From assembly GCA_002842435.1 (NCBI GenBank), contig PHCX01000008.1, forward strand, positions 1-64,000: a stretch of DNA of 64,000 nt, given 5' to 3'. Every line of letters begins with the position of its first letter. The first letter of the stretch is position 1. Positions 1 through 9,029 of the stretch are shown here, piece after piece. The notes below the pieces were generated by a model that made no database searches, was not told where the DNA came from, and worked only from the letters and a program-made list of their open reading frames with translations. A program made the translations under genes and the position numbers. The stretch is from Betaproteobacteria bacterium HGW-Betaproteobacteria-1 (lineage in GTDB: Bacteria > Pseudomonadota > Gammaproteobacteria > Burkholderiales > Methylophilaceae).

Positions 1-127
<127 letters not shown>

Positions 128-186
128 TTAATAATTAAGTGCAAGCCCATCAGGCAACAGACCACTTAACCCACACCTAAATCAAA

Positions 187-261
<75 letters not shown>

Positions 262-285
262 GCTAAATACTTATGCCGGTTTTTC

Positions 286-361
286 TGGAGCGGGCGACGA
301 GGTTCGAACTCGCGACATCTTGCTTGGAAGGCAAGTGCTCTACCAACTGAGCTACACCCGC
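286..361 (-). tRNA. tRNA-Gly (anticodon TCC)
   Basis: The acceptor stem GCGGGTG pairs with CGCCCGC with one G-T wobble. The anticodon loop CTTCCAA lies between CTTGC and GCAAG, and CCA is encoded at 286-288. It is the third gene of the minus-strand tRNA cluster leading into tuf. Confidence 0.96.
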
Positions 362-455
362 TTCGAGGAGCAACACCACCCGAACATCCAACAAAACCAG
401 CGCCTATCGGCTCTGAATCTGATATTGCCAACTTTTCTTGATTCTTTAAGTTGCT

Positions 456-540
456 TGGTGGAGGGGGAAGGATTCGAACCTTCGTACTCTGAGAGAACGG
501 ATTTACAGTCCGTCGCCTTTAACCACTCGGCCACCCCTCC
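456..540 (-). tRNA. tRNA-Tyr (anticodon GTA)
   Basis: An 85-nt class II tRNA with a long variable arm, as expected for tRNA-Tyr. The acceptor stem is GGAGGGG/CCCCTCC, the anticodon loop is CTGTAAA between ACGGA and TCCGT, and CCA is encoded at 456-458. Second gene of the cluster. Confidence 0.96.
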
Positions 541-602
541 CAACCGAACCCATGATTATGCTGATAATCTGACAGCGTGTCAAACGCAATGGTGAGAATT
601 TT

Positions 603-678
603 TGGTGCCGGATGTCGGAATCGAACTGACGACCTTCGCATTACAAGTGCGCTGCTCTACCAACTGAGCTAATCCGGC
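603..678 (-). tRNA. tRNA-Thr (anticodon TGT)
   Basis: The acceptor stem GCCGGAT pairs with ATCCGGC. The anticodon loop CTTGTAA gives TGT, and CCA is encoded at 603-605. First gene of the four-tRNA cluster; with the GGT isoacceptor it covers most threonine codons. Confidence 0.96.
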
Positions 679-704
679 AAAAACGTAATTTTATCGTATT
701 AAAT

Positions 705-1136
705 CTATTTAACCAACTTCAAAAACGGTTTCTTTTCGGCTGGCTCTATTTTTTTATTCTCTTTTGCGTCCAGAGCTGGCTCTTCGGTTTCCGCCTCTCC
801 AACCTGCGCTCCGGATTCCACCGGCTCCGGTTGAAAAAACATGCCTTGGCCATTCTCCCTGGCAAACACACCTCTCACTGCATGCATGGGCACATACAAC
901 TCATTTGCGACACCGCCGAACCGCGCCGAGAAAGTAATGGCATCATTACCGATCTGCAAATTCTTGGTTGCCGAATAGTTGATGTTAAGGACAATCTCAC
1001 CATCCTTGACATAAGCCATGGGCACTCGCGTCTGGCCATCCACTGCCACCAGCAAATGCGGTGTCAAACCGTTGTCCACACACCACTCATGCATGGCACG
1101 AATCATGTATGGCTTAGTTGATGTGAATTCGCTCAT
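705..1136 (-). CDS. sspB: ClpXP protease specificity-enhancing factor SspB
   Basis: SspB is the adaptor that binds ssrA-tagged peptides and tethers them to ClpX for degradation by ClpXP. The 143-aa protein has the SspB core in its first ~105 residues (starting STKPYMIRAMHEWCVDNGLTP). An acidic, low-complexity linker follows, ending in FLKLVK, which fits the C-terminal ClpX-binding module of SspB (LRVVK in E. coli, from family knowledge). It follows sspA by 62 bp on the same strand, the standard sspAB operon. The final residue of the ORF is inside the XB motif, so the protein looks complete. Confidence 0.95.
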   Translation of the reverse strand: MSEFTSTKPYMIRAMHEWCVDNGLTPHLLVAVDGQTRVPMAYVKDGEIVLNINYSATKNLQIGNDAITFSARFGGVANELYVPMHAVRGVFARENGQGMFFQPEPVESGAQVGEAETEEPALDAKENKKIEPAEKKPFLKLVK

Positions 1137-1198
1137 CGCTCGCCTCAGCCTCGTCAGTTAACACCAGAATCCAGCGTCCATATCCCGAACCAGCAAAT

Positions 1199-1798
1199 CT
1201 ACTTGCGCATTGCTTTCTCTGACGGCGTCATCGCTTCTATATACGCCGGGCGAGAGAATATACGTTCTGCATACTTAAGTAAAGGTGCTGCCTGTTTCGG
1301 CAGCTCAATACCGTAGTGGCCAAGGCGCCACAACAGCGGAGCAAGGGCAACATCCAGCATGGAGAACTCATCACCCAAAATATATTGCTGCTTGCTGAAC
1401 AGCGGCACGATCTGCGTCAGATTGTCACGAATCGTGGCACGCGCTTTGTCAGCAACCTTTTGGTTACCCGACTCCAGATCAGGAATGTGAGAAAAAAGCT
1501 GTTCTTCAAAATTGTGCAGAAACAATCTGGCACGTGCGCGCATGACCGGATCAGCCGGCATCAACTGTGGGTGCGGAAAACGCTCATCAATATATTCATT
1601 GATGATATTGGCCTGCTGCAACACCAGGTCGCGCTCGACCAGCACAGGCACTTCATTATGCGGATTGATGATAGCCAGATCCTCTGGCTTGTTAGCCAAA
1701 TCTACATCAATGACTTGGAAATCCATGCCTTTTTCAAAAAGCACAATGCGGCAACGATGACTGTAAGGGTCAGTGGTGCCAGAATATAACGTCATCAT
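1199..1798 (-). CDS. sspA: Stringent starvation protein A (GST-fold)
   Basis: SspA is an RNA-polymerase-associated glutathione-S-transferase-fold protein that acts in stationary phase and stress (family knowledge from E. coli). The 199-aa product has an N-terminal thioredoxin-like domain with the cis-proline segment NPHNEVPVL near residues 46-54, and a helical C-terminal domain. It begins with two consecutive Met codons, so the start could be 1798 or 1795. Upstream lies the petABC operon, with a hairpin between them; sspB follows. The order petABC-sspA-sspB is typical of beta- and gammaproteobacteria. Confidence 0.95.
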   Translation of the reverse strand: MMTLYSGTTDPYSHRCRIVLFEKGMDFQVIDVDLANKPEDLAIINPHNEVPVLVERDLVLQQANIINEYIDERFPHPQLMPADPVMRARARLFLHNFEEQLFSHIPDLESGNQKVADKARATIRDNLTQIVPLFSKQQYILGDEFSMLDVALAPLLWRLGHYGIELPKQAAPLLKYAERIFSRPAYIEAMTPSEKAMRK

Positions 1799-1815
1799 AA
1801 TAGTGGTTTCCTAAA

Positions 1816-1866
1816 AACTAAAAAGCAAAACGGGAGGAGCCTCCATTCAACTGGAAACCCCTCCCG
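1816..1866 (-). terminator. Probable intrinsic terminator after petC
   Basis: On the minus strand a CGGGAGG (1860-1866) ... CCTCCCG (1831-1837) stem with a further inner stem is followed by GTTTTGCTTTTTAG. It lies between petC and sspA, so it would separate the bc1 and ssp transcription units. Confidence 0.6.
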
Positions 1867-1875
1867 CCAGTTAAA

Positions 1876-2637
1876 TTAATGTACGTCTTTCCAGAACTCT
1901 TTCTTCAGATAGTACGAAACGACGAACAGCAGGCCCAGGAACAACAAGACAATAACGCCCAGTTTCTTGCGCTGAACCTGCGCAGGCTCAGCCATGAACA
2001 CCAGATAATTTACCAAATCAGCCATGGCGACATCATACTCTGCCGGCGTCATGACACCGGGCTTATCCAGCGCCAGATGATGACTTTCTGTCTTTGTTCC
2101 ATCAGCAGCAACATGCTCCTCGGTCTTCATGACCTGCTGGCCCTGAAGCTCCCAAAGCACGTGCGGCATCCCCACATTGGCAAACGCGACATTGTTCCAG
2201 CCAGTCGGACGACTGTCGTCACGGTAGAAGCCGCGCAGGTAGGTATAGAGCCAATCCGCAGTGCGCGCACGGGCTTCCACGGTCAGATCCGGCGGCACAA
2301 CACCAAACCAGGCTTTCGCTTCTGCTTTGGGCATGGTCACCTGCATAGTCTCACCAACCTTGTCGGCAGCGAACAGCAGATTATTCTTGATCTGCTCTTC
2401 TGTCAGCCCGATATCCACCAGCCTGTTATAGCGCATGTAGTTCGCGCTATGACAGTTCAGGCAATAGTTGACGAACAGTTTGGCGCCGCGCTGCAAGGAC
2501 TCATGATTATTGAGATTCACTGGCGCCTTGTCCAAGTGGACATCTCCACCCGCCGCCACAGCGAGCGCCGGCAGCGTCAGGAAAAAAGCTGCCAAAAATC
2601 CGTGTTTAACGGTATTGATGATTGATTGTGACTTCAT
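1876..2637 (-). CDS. petC: Cytochrome c1, ubiquinol-cytochrome c reductase
   Basis: This is the c-type heme subunit of the cytochrome bc1 complex; it passes electrons from the Rieske cluster to soluble cytochrome c on the periplasmic side. The start at 2637 gives 253 aa with a cleavable signal peptide (hydrophobic residues 12-28, AVAAGG at the cleavage region). A heme-binding CLNCH sits at residues 59-63, and a C-terminal membrane anchor (GVIVLLFLGLLFVVSYYL) ends in KKEFWKDVH. Upstream in-frame codons exist to 2691, but the signal peptide and the 1-base TAATG overlap with the petB stop favour 2637. Last gene of petABC. Confidence 0.96.
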   Translation of the reverse strand: MKSQSIINTVKHGFLAAFFLTLPALAVAAGGDVHLDKAPVNLNNHESLQRGAKLFVNYCLNCHSANYMRYNRLVDIGLTEEQIKNNLLFAADKVGETMQVTMPKAEAKAWFGVVPPDLTVEARARTADWLYTYLRGFYRDDSRPTGWNNVAFANVGMPHVLWELQGQQVMKTEEHVAADGTKTESHHLALDKPGVMTPAEYDVAMADLVNYLVFMAEPAQVQRKKLGVIVLLFLGLLFVVSYYLKKEFWKDVH

Positions 2638-3932
2638 TATGCGGTCACCCTTTCCGGCACTGGTTTTGTCTTGTCTTTCTTCGTATACCAAGGCATCAGA
2701 ATAAAGAAGAGGAAGTAGGTCAATGTGAAGATACGTGCCACGATGGTCGCACGGTCAGCACCGCCGACAATCCAGGTACTTGCATCAAACACACCCCAGA
2801 CGTTGGATGGCTTGGTACCCAGATAACCGAGCACAATGAAACTCACCACGAACAACGCCAGCCACTTCTTGTAGAGCGAACCACGATAACGAATTGATTT
2901 CACCGGACTACGGTCCAGCCATGGCAACAAGGCAAAGATCATGACGGACAGGCCCATCGCCGCGACTCCCGGGAACTGGGAATTGAAAATCGGTGGTACT
3001 GCCCGCAGGATCGAGTAATACGGCGTGAAATACCAGACCGGGGCAATATGCGCCGGCGTCTGCAAGGGATCAGCCGGGATAAAGTTGTTTGCCTCGAGGA
3101 AATATCCGCTCATCTCCGGCGCGAAGAAGATGATGGCCGAAAAGACCATCAGGAACACCGCCACACCGACAATATCCTTCACCGTGTAATAAGGGTGAAA
3201 AGGAATGCCATCCAGCGGAATGTGCGTCTTCGGATCTTTGTGAGCCTTGATTTCGATACCGTCAGGATTGTTGGAACCGACCTCATGCAAGGCAATCAGA
3301 TGCGCCACAACCAGGCCGAGCAATACCAGCGGCAACGCAATCACGTGAAATGCGAAGAATCGATTGAGCGTTGCATCAGAGACAACATAGTCACCACGCA
3401 ACCACTCGGACACATCAGGACCGATAAACGGGATGGATGTGAATAGATTGATGATAACCTGCGCACCCCAGTAGGACATCTGACCCCACGGCAACAAGTA
3501 GCCGAAGAACGCTTCGCCCATCAGCACCAGAAAGATGCCCACACCGAACAGCCAGATCAGCTCGCGCGGCGCACGATAGGAACCGTAGATCAGACCTCGG
3601 AACATATGCAGATAAACCACCACAAAGAACATGGAAGCCCCGGTTGAGTGCATGTAGCGAATCAACCAACCCCAGGACACATCACGCATGATGTATTCGA
3701 CAGAGCCGAAAGCCAGAGCGGCATCCGGCTTGTAATGCATGGTCAGGAAGATGCCAGTGACTATCTGCAGGACCAGCACCAGCATAGCCAGCGAACCGAA
3801 AAAATACCAGAAATTGAAATTTTTCGGCGCATAGTATTCAGTCAGATGTGCCTTGATATTGGAGGTCAGCGGAAAACGCTGATCCACCCAGGTGAGCGCC
3901 CCTGCCATGCATTGTTCTACCTTGTTTTTCAT
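2637..3932 (-). CDS. petB: Cytochrome b of the bc1 complex
   Basis: This is the membrane subunit of ubiquinol-cytochrome c reductase, carrying hemes bL and bH and both quinone sites. The 431-aa protein has the heme-ligating helices (GWLIRYMHSTGASMFF and RFFAFHVIALPLVLLGLVVAH) and a C-terminal domain like mitochondrial cytochrome b. The Qo-site motif reads PVWYFTP rather than the textbook PEWYFLP; I recall this substitution from beta/gammaproteobacterial complexes, so it need not mean loss of function. Translation is coupled to petC by a 1-base overlap, and petA ends 2 bp upstream of the start. Confidence 0.97.
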   Translation of the reverse strand: MKNKVEQCMAGALTWVDQRFPLTSNIKAHLTEYYAPKNFNFWYFFGSLAMLVLVLQIVTGIFLTMHYKPDAALAFGSVEYIMRDVSWGWLIRYMHSTGASMFFVVVYLHMFRGLIYGSYRAPRELIWLFGVGIFLVLMGEAFFGYLLPWGQMSYWGAQVIINLFTSIPFIGPDVSEWLRGDYVVSDATLNRFFAFHVIALPLVLLGLVVAHLIALHEVGSNNPDGIEIKAHKDPKTHIPLDGIPFHPYYTVKDIVGVAVFLMVFSAIIFFAPEMSGYFLEANNFIPADPLQTPAHIAPVWYFTPYYSILRAVPPIFNSQFPGVAAMGLSVMIFALLPWLDRSPVKSIRYRGSLYKKWLALFVVSFIVLGYLGTKPSNVWGVFDASTWIVGGADRATIVARIFTLTYFLFFILMPWYTKKDKTKPVPERVTA

Positions 3933-3934
3933 GG

Positions 3935-4531
3935 CTATACTGCCTCCTTGCTATGTTCACCCACCAACAGGATTGCGTCACTCAGATAATGGTGCGGCGG
4001 TACCACCAGGTTGGTCGGTGCCGGCGAACCCTTGAACACGCGGCCTGCAAGATCGAACTTGGAACCATGGCAAGGACAGAAGAAACCACCCTTCCAATCG
4101 TCACCCATGTCGCCGTTTGGCTGCAGCTTGGGCGAGGGTGAGCAACCGAGATGGGTACAGATCCCCTCCATCACCATCAGGTTGGGACGAATCGAACGGG
4201 TTGCATTCTTGCAATAATCGGGCTGCTGACTGACCACATCCAGATTAGGATCCGTCAACTTGTCTTCCTGACCGGAAAGCGTTTGGCTCATACTTTCCGT
4301 CAGATTGACGATCCATACCGGCTTGCCGCGCCATTCAACCGTGATCATCGCGCCAGGTTCAATCTTGCTTATATCCACCTCAACAGCAGCCCCGGCAGCC
4401 CGGGCACGCGCACTAGGTAACATGCTACTTACAAAAGGTACGGCCATCGCGGCAACTGCAACCCCGCCTACAGCGGAAGTAGCAGCTATCAGGAATCTGC
4501 GCTTAGCCTGATCAACTGGTTGATTTGCCAT
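3935..4531 (-). CDS. petA: Rieske iron-sulfur protein of the bc1 complex
   Basis: This subunit accepts electrons from ubiquinol through a [2Fe-2S] cluster. The 198-aa product begins with a twin-arginine signal-anchor ([20 protein letters not shown], residues 11-30), which is retained in Rieske proteins. It carries both cluster-binding boxes, CTHLGC and CPCHGSKFD, followed by the conserved GPAP-like GSPAPTNL. First gene of petABC; 133 bp upstream to the nif3-like gene is AT-rich and probably holds the promoter. The Tat substrate is consistent with tatABC lying 3 kb away. Confidence 0.97.
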   Translation of the reverse strand: MANQPVDQAKRRFLIAATSAVGGVAVAAMAVPFVSSMLPSARARAAGAAVEVDISKIEPGAMITVEWRGKPVWIVNLTESMSQTLSGQEDKLTDPNLDVVSQQPDYCKNATRSIRPNLMVMEGICTHLGCSPSPKLQPNGDMGDDWKGGFFCPCHGSKFDLAGRVFKGSPAPTNLVVPPHHYLSDAILLVGEHSKEAV

Positions 4532-4664
4532 TACTTACCCTTAAAAAATATTCCAAAGCATCAAGCATTCCCGGCATCACAAACAGTCAAAGCAGGAACA
4601 CACAAACATAATCAGCCCGCTATTTTACAGCTTTCGCATTAAAAATTAAACCTTTATCCGCTCA

Positions 4665-5411
4665 TCAGACGGGATTGTCGATGTCGATAAACTGGTGCTT
4701 CAGACCGAATTGCTCGGCCAGGTGCCGGCCCAGCGCCTGCACGCCATAACGCTCCGTGGCATGATGGCCGGCAGCGATATATGCCACACCCGACTCGCGC
4801 GCCAGATGTACGGTCTGTTCCGATACTTCGCCACTGATAAACACATCTACACCCAGCTCGATCGCAGTCTCCAGATGCTGCTGTGCCGCGCCCGTGCACC
4901 ATGCAACGCGCTGCACTTCGCGGGCAGAACCACTCACGACCAACGGCTGCCTTTGCAGCAAAGCGCCGAGTCGCTGCTGAAAACTATCCAGCGTCTCAGC
5001 ATGCGGCAGAGTGCCATGCAACACCAATGACTGCTCGCCGGCACTACCTTCCACCTGCAAACCCAATCTGAGGCCAAGCTGTACGTTATTGCCCAGCACT
5101 GGATGCGCATCCAAAGGCAGGTGATAGGCCACCAGATTCAACTGATGCTCCAGCAAAAATCGGATGCGCTTATGCTTGATGCCGATAATCCGAGGGTCCT
5201 CGTTACGCCAGAAATAGCCATGATGAACCAGCACCATGTCCGCACCTGCCTGCTGTGCGGCCTGCAGTAATGCCATGCTGGCCGTCACGCCTGTTACTAT
5301 GTTGCTGACTTCCCGGCGCCCCTCGACTTGCAACCCATTCGGACAATAATCGTGAAAGCGCTCAACCTCCAGGATTTGTCCGGTATAATCCATTAACTCT
5401 TTAATATTCAT
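4665..5411 (-). CDS. Nif3-like dinuclear metal center protein (YbgI family)
   Basis: This is a member of the Nif3/YbgI/DUF34 family, hexameric proteins with a dinuclear metal site. Annotations as GTP cyclohydrolase 1 type 2 homologue rest on weak evidence, and the cellular role is not settled. The 248-aa length fits the short bacterial form without the inserted domain. Metal-binding segments are visible: LVHHGYFW near residues 61-68 and [11 protein letters not shown] near residue 215. It is divergent from the protease gene at 5441 with only 29 bp between start codons, so their promoters must overlap the coding regions. Confidence 0.9.
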   Translation of the reverse strand: MNIKELMDYTGQILEVERFHDYCPNGLQVEGRREVSNIVTGVTASMALLQAAQQAGADMVLVHHGYFWRNEDPRIIGIKHKRIRFLLEHQLNLVAYHLPLDAHPVLGNNVQLGLRLGLQVEGSAGEQSLVLHGTLPHAETLDSFQQRLGALLQRQPLVVSGSAREVQRVAWCTGAAQQHLETAIELGVDVFISGEVSEQTVHLARESGVAYIAAGHHATERYGVQALGRHLAEQFGLKHQFIDIDNPV

Positions 5412-5440
5412 TATGTTCTGCCCTTAACCCATACAATCCC

Positions 5441-6613
5441 ATGAAGAAACTTTGGCTTATTTTTGCACAGACCGTGACGATTAGTCTCGGTGCCTTGTTC
5501 GTAACTCAGACCTTCTACCCGGAGCTTCTCAAACAATCGCTGGTACCAAAAACATCTCCGCCGGTGCAGGTCAGCCAGGTTGCGCCTGAACAAGTCGCCC
5601 AAATTGCAGGCTCCTACAGCAGCGCTGCAAAAAAAGCCATGCCTGCGGTAGTCAATATCTTCACCAGCAAAAAATCTGAGCCCAGGCCACTACACCCTTT
5701 CATGGATGATCCTCTGTTCCGGCATTTCTTTGGTGATCAGTTTGAAGATGAGCAGCGCTCGGATAACAGTCTGGGTTCCGGTGTGGTCGTCAGCCCGCAG
5801 GGCTACATCATCACCAATCACCATGTCATCGAAGCGGCAGACGAGATCGAAGTCGCACTGGCCGATGGCCGGACCATGCCGGCGACCATAGTCGGCACCG
5901 ACCCTGAAACCGACCTGGCTGTGCTAAAGGTCGAAGCCACGAACCTGCCGGCCATCACTTTCGCCGACCCGGACAAATACAGTGTAGGCGATGTCGTACT
6001 TGCCATCGGCAACCCGTTCGGTGTAGGCCAGACCGTCACCCAAGGCATCATCAGCGCCTTGGGCCGCAGCCATCTCGGCATCAATACCTTTGAAAATTTC
6101 ATCCAGACCGACGCTTCCATCAATCCCGGCAACTCGGGCGGCGCACTGATCGATACCAGCGGCAACCTGGTCGGTGTGAACAGCGCCATCTATTCGCGTA
6201 GCGGCGGCTCCATGGGCATCGGCTTCGCCATCCCGGTCAGCCTCGCCAAACAGGTAATGGAACAGATTATCCGGCAGGGCAGCGTCGTACGTGGCTGGGT
6301 CGGCATAGAAGCGCAGGACATCACACCGCAACTGGCAGAATCGTTCCGGCTCTCCCATACCCAAGGCTCACTGATTGCAGGTGTACTGCCAGACAGCCCG
6401 GCAAAAAAAGCCGGCCTGAAACCGGGGGATATTCTGCTGGAGATCAATGGCAACAAGGTCGTCAACAGTTCATCGATGCTCAATCTGATTGCCGGCCTGC
6501 AACCGAACGACAAGGCCATCCTCAAGATCGCCAGAAACCAGCGTGAGTTAGAAGTTGAAGTCGTGATCGGCAAACGGCCGTCAGTACAGCAGGTACTGCA
6601 GGACCGTCGCTAG
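5441..6613 (+). CDS. DegS/AlgW-like periplasmic serine protease with one PDZ domain
   Basis: This is an HtrA-family trypsin-like protease acting in periplasmic protein quality control or envelope-stress signalling. The 390-aa protein has an N-terminal membrane anchor (residues 3-24), then the catalytic triad: His in TNHHVIEAA, Asp in ETDLAVLK, and Ser in NPGNSGGAL. A single PDZ domain follows (about 285-375). The length and one PDZ match DegS/AlgW rather than DegP/DegQ, which have two PDZ domains. The position next to the nif3-like gene and petABC recurs in beta/gammaproteobacteria. No anti-sigma factor substrate is visible nearby, so the signalling role is inference. Confidence 0.92.
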   Translation: MKKLWLIFAQTVTISLGALFVTQTFYPELLKQSLVPKTSPPVQVSQVAPEQVAQIAGSYSSAAKKAMPAVVNIFTSKKSEPRPLHPFMDDPLFRHFFGDQFEDEQRSDNSLGSGVVVSPQGYIITNHHVIEAADEIEVALADGRTMPATIVGTDPETDLAVLKVEATNLPAITFADPDKYSVGDVVLAIGNPFGVGQTVTQGIISALGRSHLGINTFENFIQTDASINPGNSGGALIDTSGNLVGVNSAIYSRSGGSMGIGFAIPVSLAKQVMEQIIRQGSVVRGWVGIEAQDITPQLAESFRLSHTQGSLIAGVLPDSPAKKAGLKPGDILLEINGNKVVNSSSMLNLIAGLQPNDKAILKIARNQRELEVEVVIGKRPSVQQVLQDRR

Positions 6614-6621
6614 TCTGGTGC

Positions 6622-7356
6622 TCAGACTGCCGGATCCGGCGCCTTGCGCTTGCCGATGAAACCAGCGAGAAAGATTCCGGTTTCATAAAGCAGCCATAGC
6701 GGTACCGCCAGCATGAATTGAGAGATAACATCCGGCGGCGTAAAAATGGCACCCAGTACAAATGCGCCGACAATGACGTAAGCACGAATCTCCTTCAAGG
6801 TGCTGATCTGCACCAGACCAAAACCGACCAGCACAATCACGGCAATCGGTACCTCAAAAGCAAGACCGAACGCTAGAAACAGCGTGATGACAAAATCGAG
6901 GTAACGGCCGATATCGGTCATCACCGCCACGCCCTCGGGCGCATAACCGGTGATAAAGCCAAAGACCACAGGAAACACGAGAAAATAGGCAAAGGCCATA
7001 CCCGCCAGAAAAAGCAGGGTGCTGGCAATCACCAATGGCATCATGAAACGGCGCTCATGTGCATAGAGGCCGGGCGAAACGAAAGCCCACACCTGATACA
7101 AGGTATGTGGCAATGAGATGACAAATGCAGCCATCATCGCCATTTTCATGGGAACGAAGAACGGAGTCGTTACTTCAGTCGCGATCATCTGACCGCCTGC
7201 CGGCAGGCTTGCGAGCAAAGGCTGCGCCAGCAATGTGTAGATCTGATCAGCAAACGGGAAAAGTACGAGGAAAGCCAGAATCAGACCAATGACGATACGC
7301 ATCAACCTGTCGCGCAACTCAATCAGATGGGAGATGAAGGTTTCCGAAGTGCTCAT
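6622..7356 (-). CDS. tatC: Sec-independent protein translocase TatC
   Basis: TatC is the six-TM receptor of the twin-arginine translocase and binds the RR signal peptide. The 244-aa sequence starts SETFISHLIELRDRLMR, the highly conserved cytoplasmic N-terminus. It contains the FVSPGLYAHERR loop, whose Pro and Glu are important in TatC, and ends in a charged cytoplasmic tail. Last gene of tatABC, 18 bp after tatB; convergent with the degS-like gene 8 bp away. Confidence 0.97.
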   Translation of the reverse strand: MSTSETFISHLIELRDRLMRIVIGLILAFLVLFPFADQIYTLLAQPLLASLPAGGQMIATEVTTPFFVPMKMAMMAAFVISLPHTLYQVWAFVSPGLYAHERRFMMPLVIASTLLFLAGMAFAYFLVFPVVFGFITGYAPEGVAVMTDIGRYLDFVITLFLAFGLAFEVPIAVIVLVGFGLVQISTLKEIRAYVIVGAFVLGAIFTPPDVISQFMLAVPLWLLYETGIFLAGFIGKRKAPDPAV

Positions 7357-7374
7357 GTCGCGGACTTTTTCAAC

Positions 7375-7728
7375 TTAAGCCTGCTCATCGCGGGGACGAT
7401 CTGTGCTGGATATGGCTTCAACCTGTTGTGAGCCAGCATCGGCCGCCTCTTCAGCCACCTGCCTGATATCGTCAACACTCGCGTGTATGGTATTCGTCAC
7501 TTCGGATTGAATATTGCGGGCGTTTTGCTGCACATCCTGCTGCACTTTCTTCAGCTCTTCCAGCTGCAGCTCGCGCTCCACATCCTGTTTTACAACAGCA
7601 ACATAGCGCTGCATGCGCCCCAGCAACGACCCTAGAGTACGCGCCACCTTGGGTAGTTTTTCCGGCCCGACCACCAGCAGTGCCACGATAGCAATGATGA
7701 CCAGTTCGGTGAATGCGATATCAAACAA
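7375..7728 (-). CDS. tatB: Sec-independent protein translocase TatB
   Basis: The 117-aa protein has a short N-terminal TM helix (FDIAFTELVIIAIVALLVVG), the hinge PEKLP, an amphipathic helix and a long charged, coiled-coil-prone tail. The Glu in the first TM (FTELV) is typical of TatB rather than TatA. It cooperates with TatC in recognising Tat substrates. It lies 8 bp after tatA and 18 bp before tatC. Confidence 0.95.
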   Translation of the reverse strand: MFDIAFTELVIIAIVALLVVGPEKLPKVARTLGSLLGRMQRYVAVVKQDVERELQLEELKKVQQDVQQNARNIQSEVTNTIHASVDDIRQVAEEAADAGSQQVEAISSTDRPRDEQA

Positions 7729-7736
7729 GGGGAATA

Positions 7737-7955
7737 TTACTGCCTGGTTTTATTAGTCACTTCACCTTCGACCGTTTCCGTCTTTACATCTTCTTCGATT
7801 TTCGCAGAGGATTTTTCGTCCTTGACGGCATCCTTGAAACTCTTGACGGCACCGCCAACATCACTACCAATATTACGAAGTTTCTTGGTACCAAAAATCA
7901 GCACCACTACCAGCAGCACGATTAGCCAATGCCAGATACTAAATGCGCCCATCAT
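7737..7955 (-). CDS. tatA: Sec-independent protein translocase TatA
   Basis: A 72-aa pore-forming Tat subunit: TM helix ([20 protein letters not shown]), hinge FGTKKLR, amphipathic helix ([17 protein letters not shown]) and acidic tail. Two ATG codons are adjacent at the start (7955 and 7952). It follows hinT by 31 bp, so tatABC may be an extension of the his-hinT transcript, an order found in many betaproteobacteria. Confidence 0.95.
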   Translation of the reverse strand: MMGAFSIWHWLIVLLVVVLIFGTKKLRNIGSDVGGAVKSFKDAVKDEKSSAKIEEDVKTETVEGEVTNKTRQ

Positions 7956-7986
7956 TGCTCTCCTGAATTATCTCGTGAAAATTCAC

Positions 7987-8322
7987 CTAGGTTTTAGGTA
8001 AGGTCTGCCCGCCGCCGAATACATGCACATGCAGATGAAAAACCTCCTGCCCGCCTTCGCGACCGGTATTGATCATGGTACGAAATCCGCTCAAGCCCTG
8101 CTGCTGCGCAAGCTTGGGCGCCAACAGCAATATTTTTCCCAGCAAGGTCTGCTGCGTCTCATCGCAATGCGCCAGACTTTCCGTGTGCTGTTTCGGTACG
8201 ATCAAAAAATGCACGGGGGCGATCGGATGGATATCATTGAACGCGATCACATCCTCATCCTCGTAAATCTTTTTACTGGGAATGACACCTGCCACGATTT
8301 TGCAGAAAATACAGTCCGTCAT
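7987..8322 (-). CDS. hinT: HIT-family nucleotide hydrolase HinT
   Basis: A histidine triad protein, probably a purine nucleoside phosphoramidase. The 111-aa product from 8322 starts TDCIFCKIVAGVIPS and has the active-site triad in HLHVHVFGG near residues 96-104. The reading frame is open further upstream, but the start at 8322 lies just before the hisE stop (8324-8326), gives the family's usual length and leaves the conserved CIFC segment at the N-terminus. It ends the his block and precedes tatA. Confidence 0.94.
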   Translation of the reverse strand: MTDCIFCKIVAGVIPSKKIYEDEDVIAFNDIHPIAPVHFLIVPKQHTESLAHCDETQQTLLGKILLLAPKLAQQQGLSGFRTMINTGREGGQEVFHLHVHVFGGGQTLPKT

Positions 8323-8323
8323 T

Positions 8324-8644
8324 TCATTTCTCCTTGCGGGATGCTTTTTCTGCAATCCCTGACAGGCCTTCGCGTCTGGCCAGTTCGTCCAGAACATCCT
8401 GCGGTTTCAGCCCTGCCTGCGCCAGCATGATCATGCAATGAAACCACAGATCCGCCGTCTCGTAGATGATCTTTTGCGGGTCACCATCCTTGGCGGCAAT
8501 AATGGTTTCAGCAGCTTCCTCACCGACCTTTTTCAGAACGGCATCCACACCCTTGCTGTAAAGCTTCGCCACGTAGGAAATCTGCGGATCAGCACTTTTG
8601 CGCTGCTCGAGCAATTCAGCCAAGCGTTCCAGAACGTCATTCAT
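8324..8644 (-). CDS. hisE: Phosphoribosyl-ATP diphosphatase
   Basis: Second step of histidine synthesis: PR-ATP to PR-AMP plus diphosphate. The 106-aa MazG-like all-alpha protein shows the metal-binding Glu cluster in [15 protein letters not shown] and the conserved ETADLWFH. It overlaps hisI by 8 bp, implying translational coupling, and is separate from HisI rather than fused as in enterobacteria. Confidence 0.96.
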   Translation of the reverse strand: MNDVLERLAELLEQRKSADPQISYVAKLYSKGVDAVLKKVGEEAAETIIAAKDGDPQKIIYETADLWFHCMIMLAQAGLKPQDVLDELARREGLSGIAEKASRKEK

Positions 8645-9029
8645 GGCGATATATCTCCTGCGGATCCTTCAACACTGGCTGGTCGGTCACCCACTGCCCA
8701 TCAACGAGTTTCCGGAAGAAACAGTTATGGCGACCGGTATGGCAGGCAATGCCACCCAGTTGCTCAACACTGACAAGAATGACATCCTCGTCGCAATCCA
8801 AACGGATTTCATGCACTTTCTGCACATGACCGGATTCTTCACCCTTATGCCATAACTTGTTACGCGAACGCGACCAGTAGACGGCCTGACCGGTTTCCAC
8901 CGTCAGCTGCAGCGCCTCGCGATTCATGAAGGCGAACATCAGAATCTTGCCGCTACCAACCTCCTGCGCTATCACCGGCACCAAGCCATCAGCCGTCCAG
9001 CGCACCTCATCCAGCCAGTTTACGCTCAC
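8637..9029 (-). CDS. hisI: Phosphoribosyl-AMP cyclohydrolase
   Basis: Third step of histidine synthesis: ring opening of PR-AMP, zinc dependent. The 130-aa protein contains [16 protein letters not shown], the conserved DCDEDVILV, and the CHTGRHNCF zinc-ligand segment. It overlaps the end of hisF by 4 bp (ATGA type) and the start of hisE by 8 bp. Confidence 0.97.
   Translation of the reverse strand: MSVNWLDEVRWTADGLVPVIAQEVGSGKILMFAFMNREALQLTVETGQAVYWSRSRNKLWHKGEESGHVQKVHEIRLDCDEDVILVSVEQLGGIACHTGRHNCFFRKLVDGQWVTDQPVLKDPQEIYRHE

Noticed and set aside
2637..2637. Non-functional bc1 because PetB has PVWY in place of PEWY
   Set aside because: I recall this variant from beta/gammaproteobacterial cytochrome b, and the rest of the protein and operon is intact.
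5412..5440. TACAAT as -10 box of the degS-like gene
   Set aside because: It ends 3 nt before the ATG, so transcription would start within the coding region; no supporting -35 was identified.
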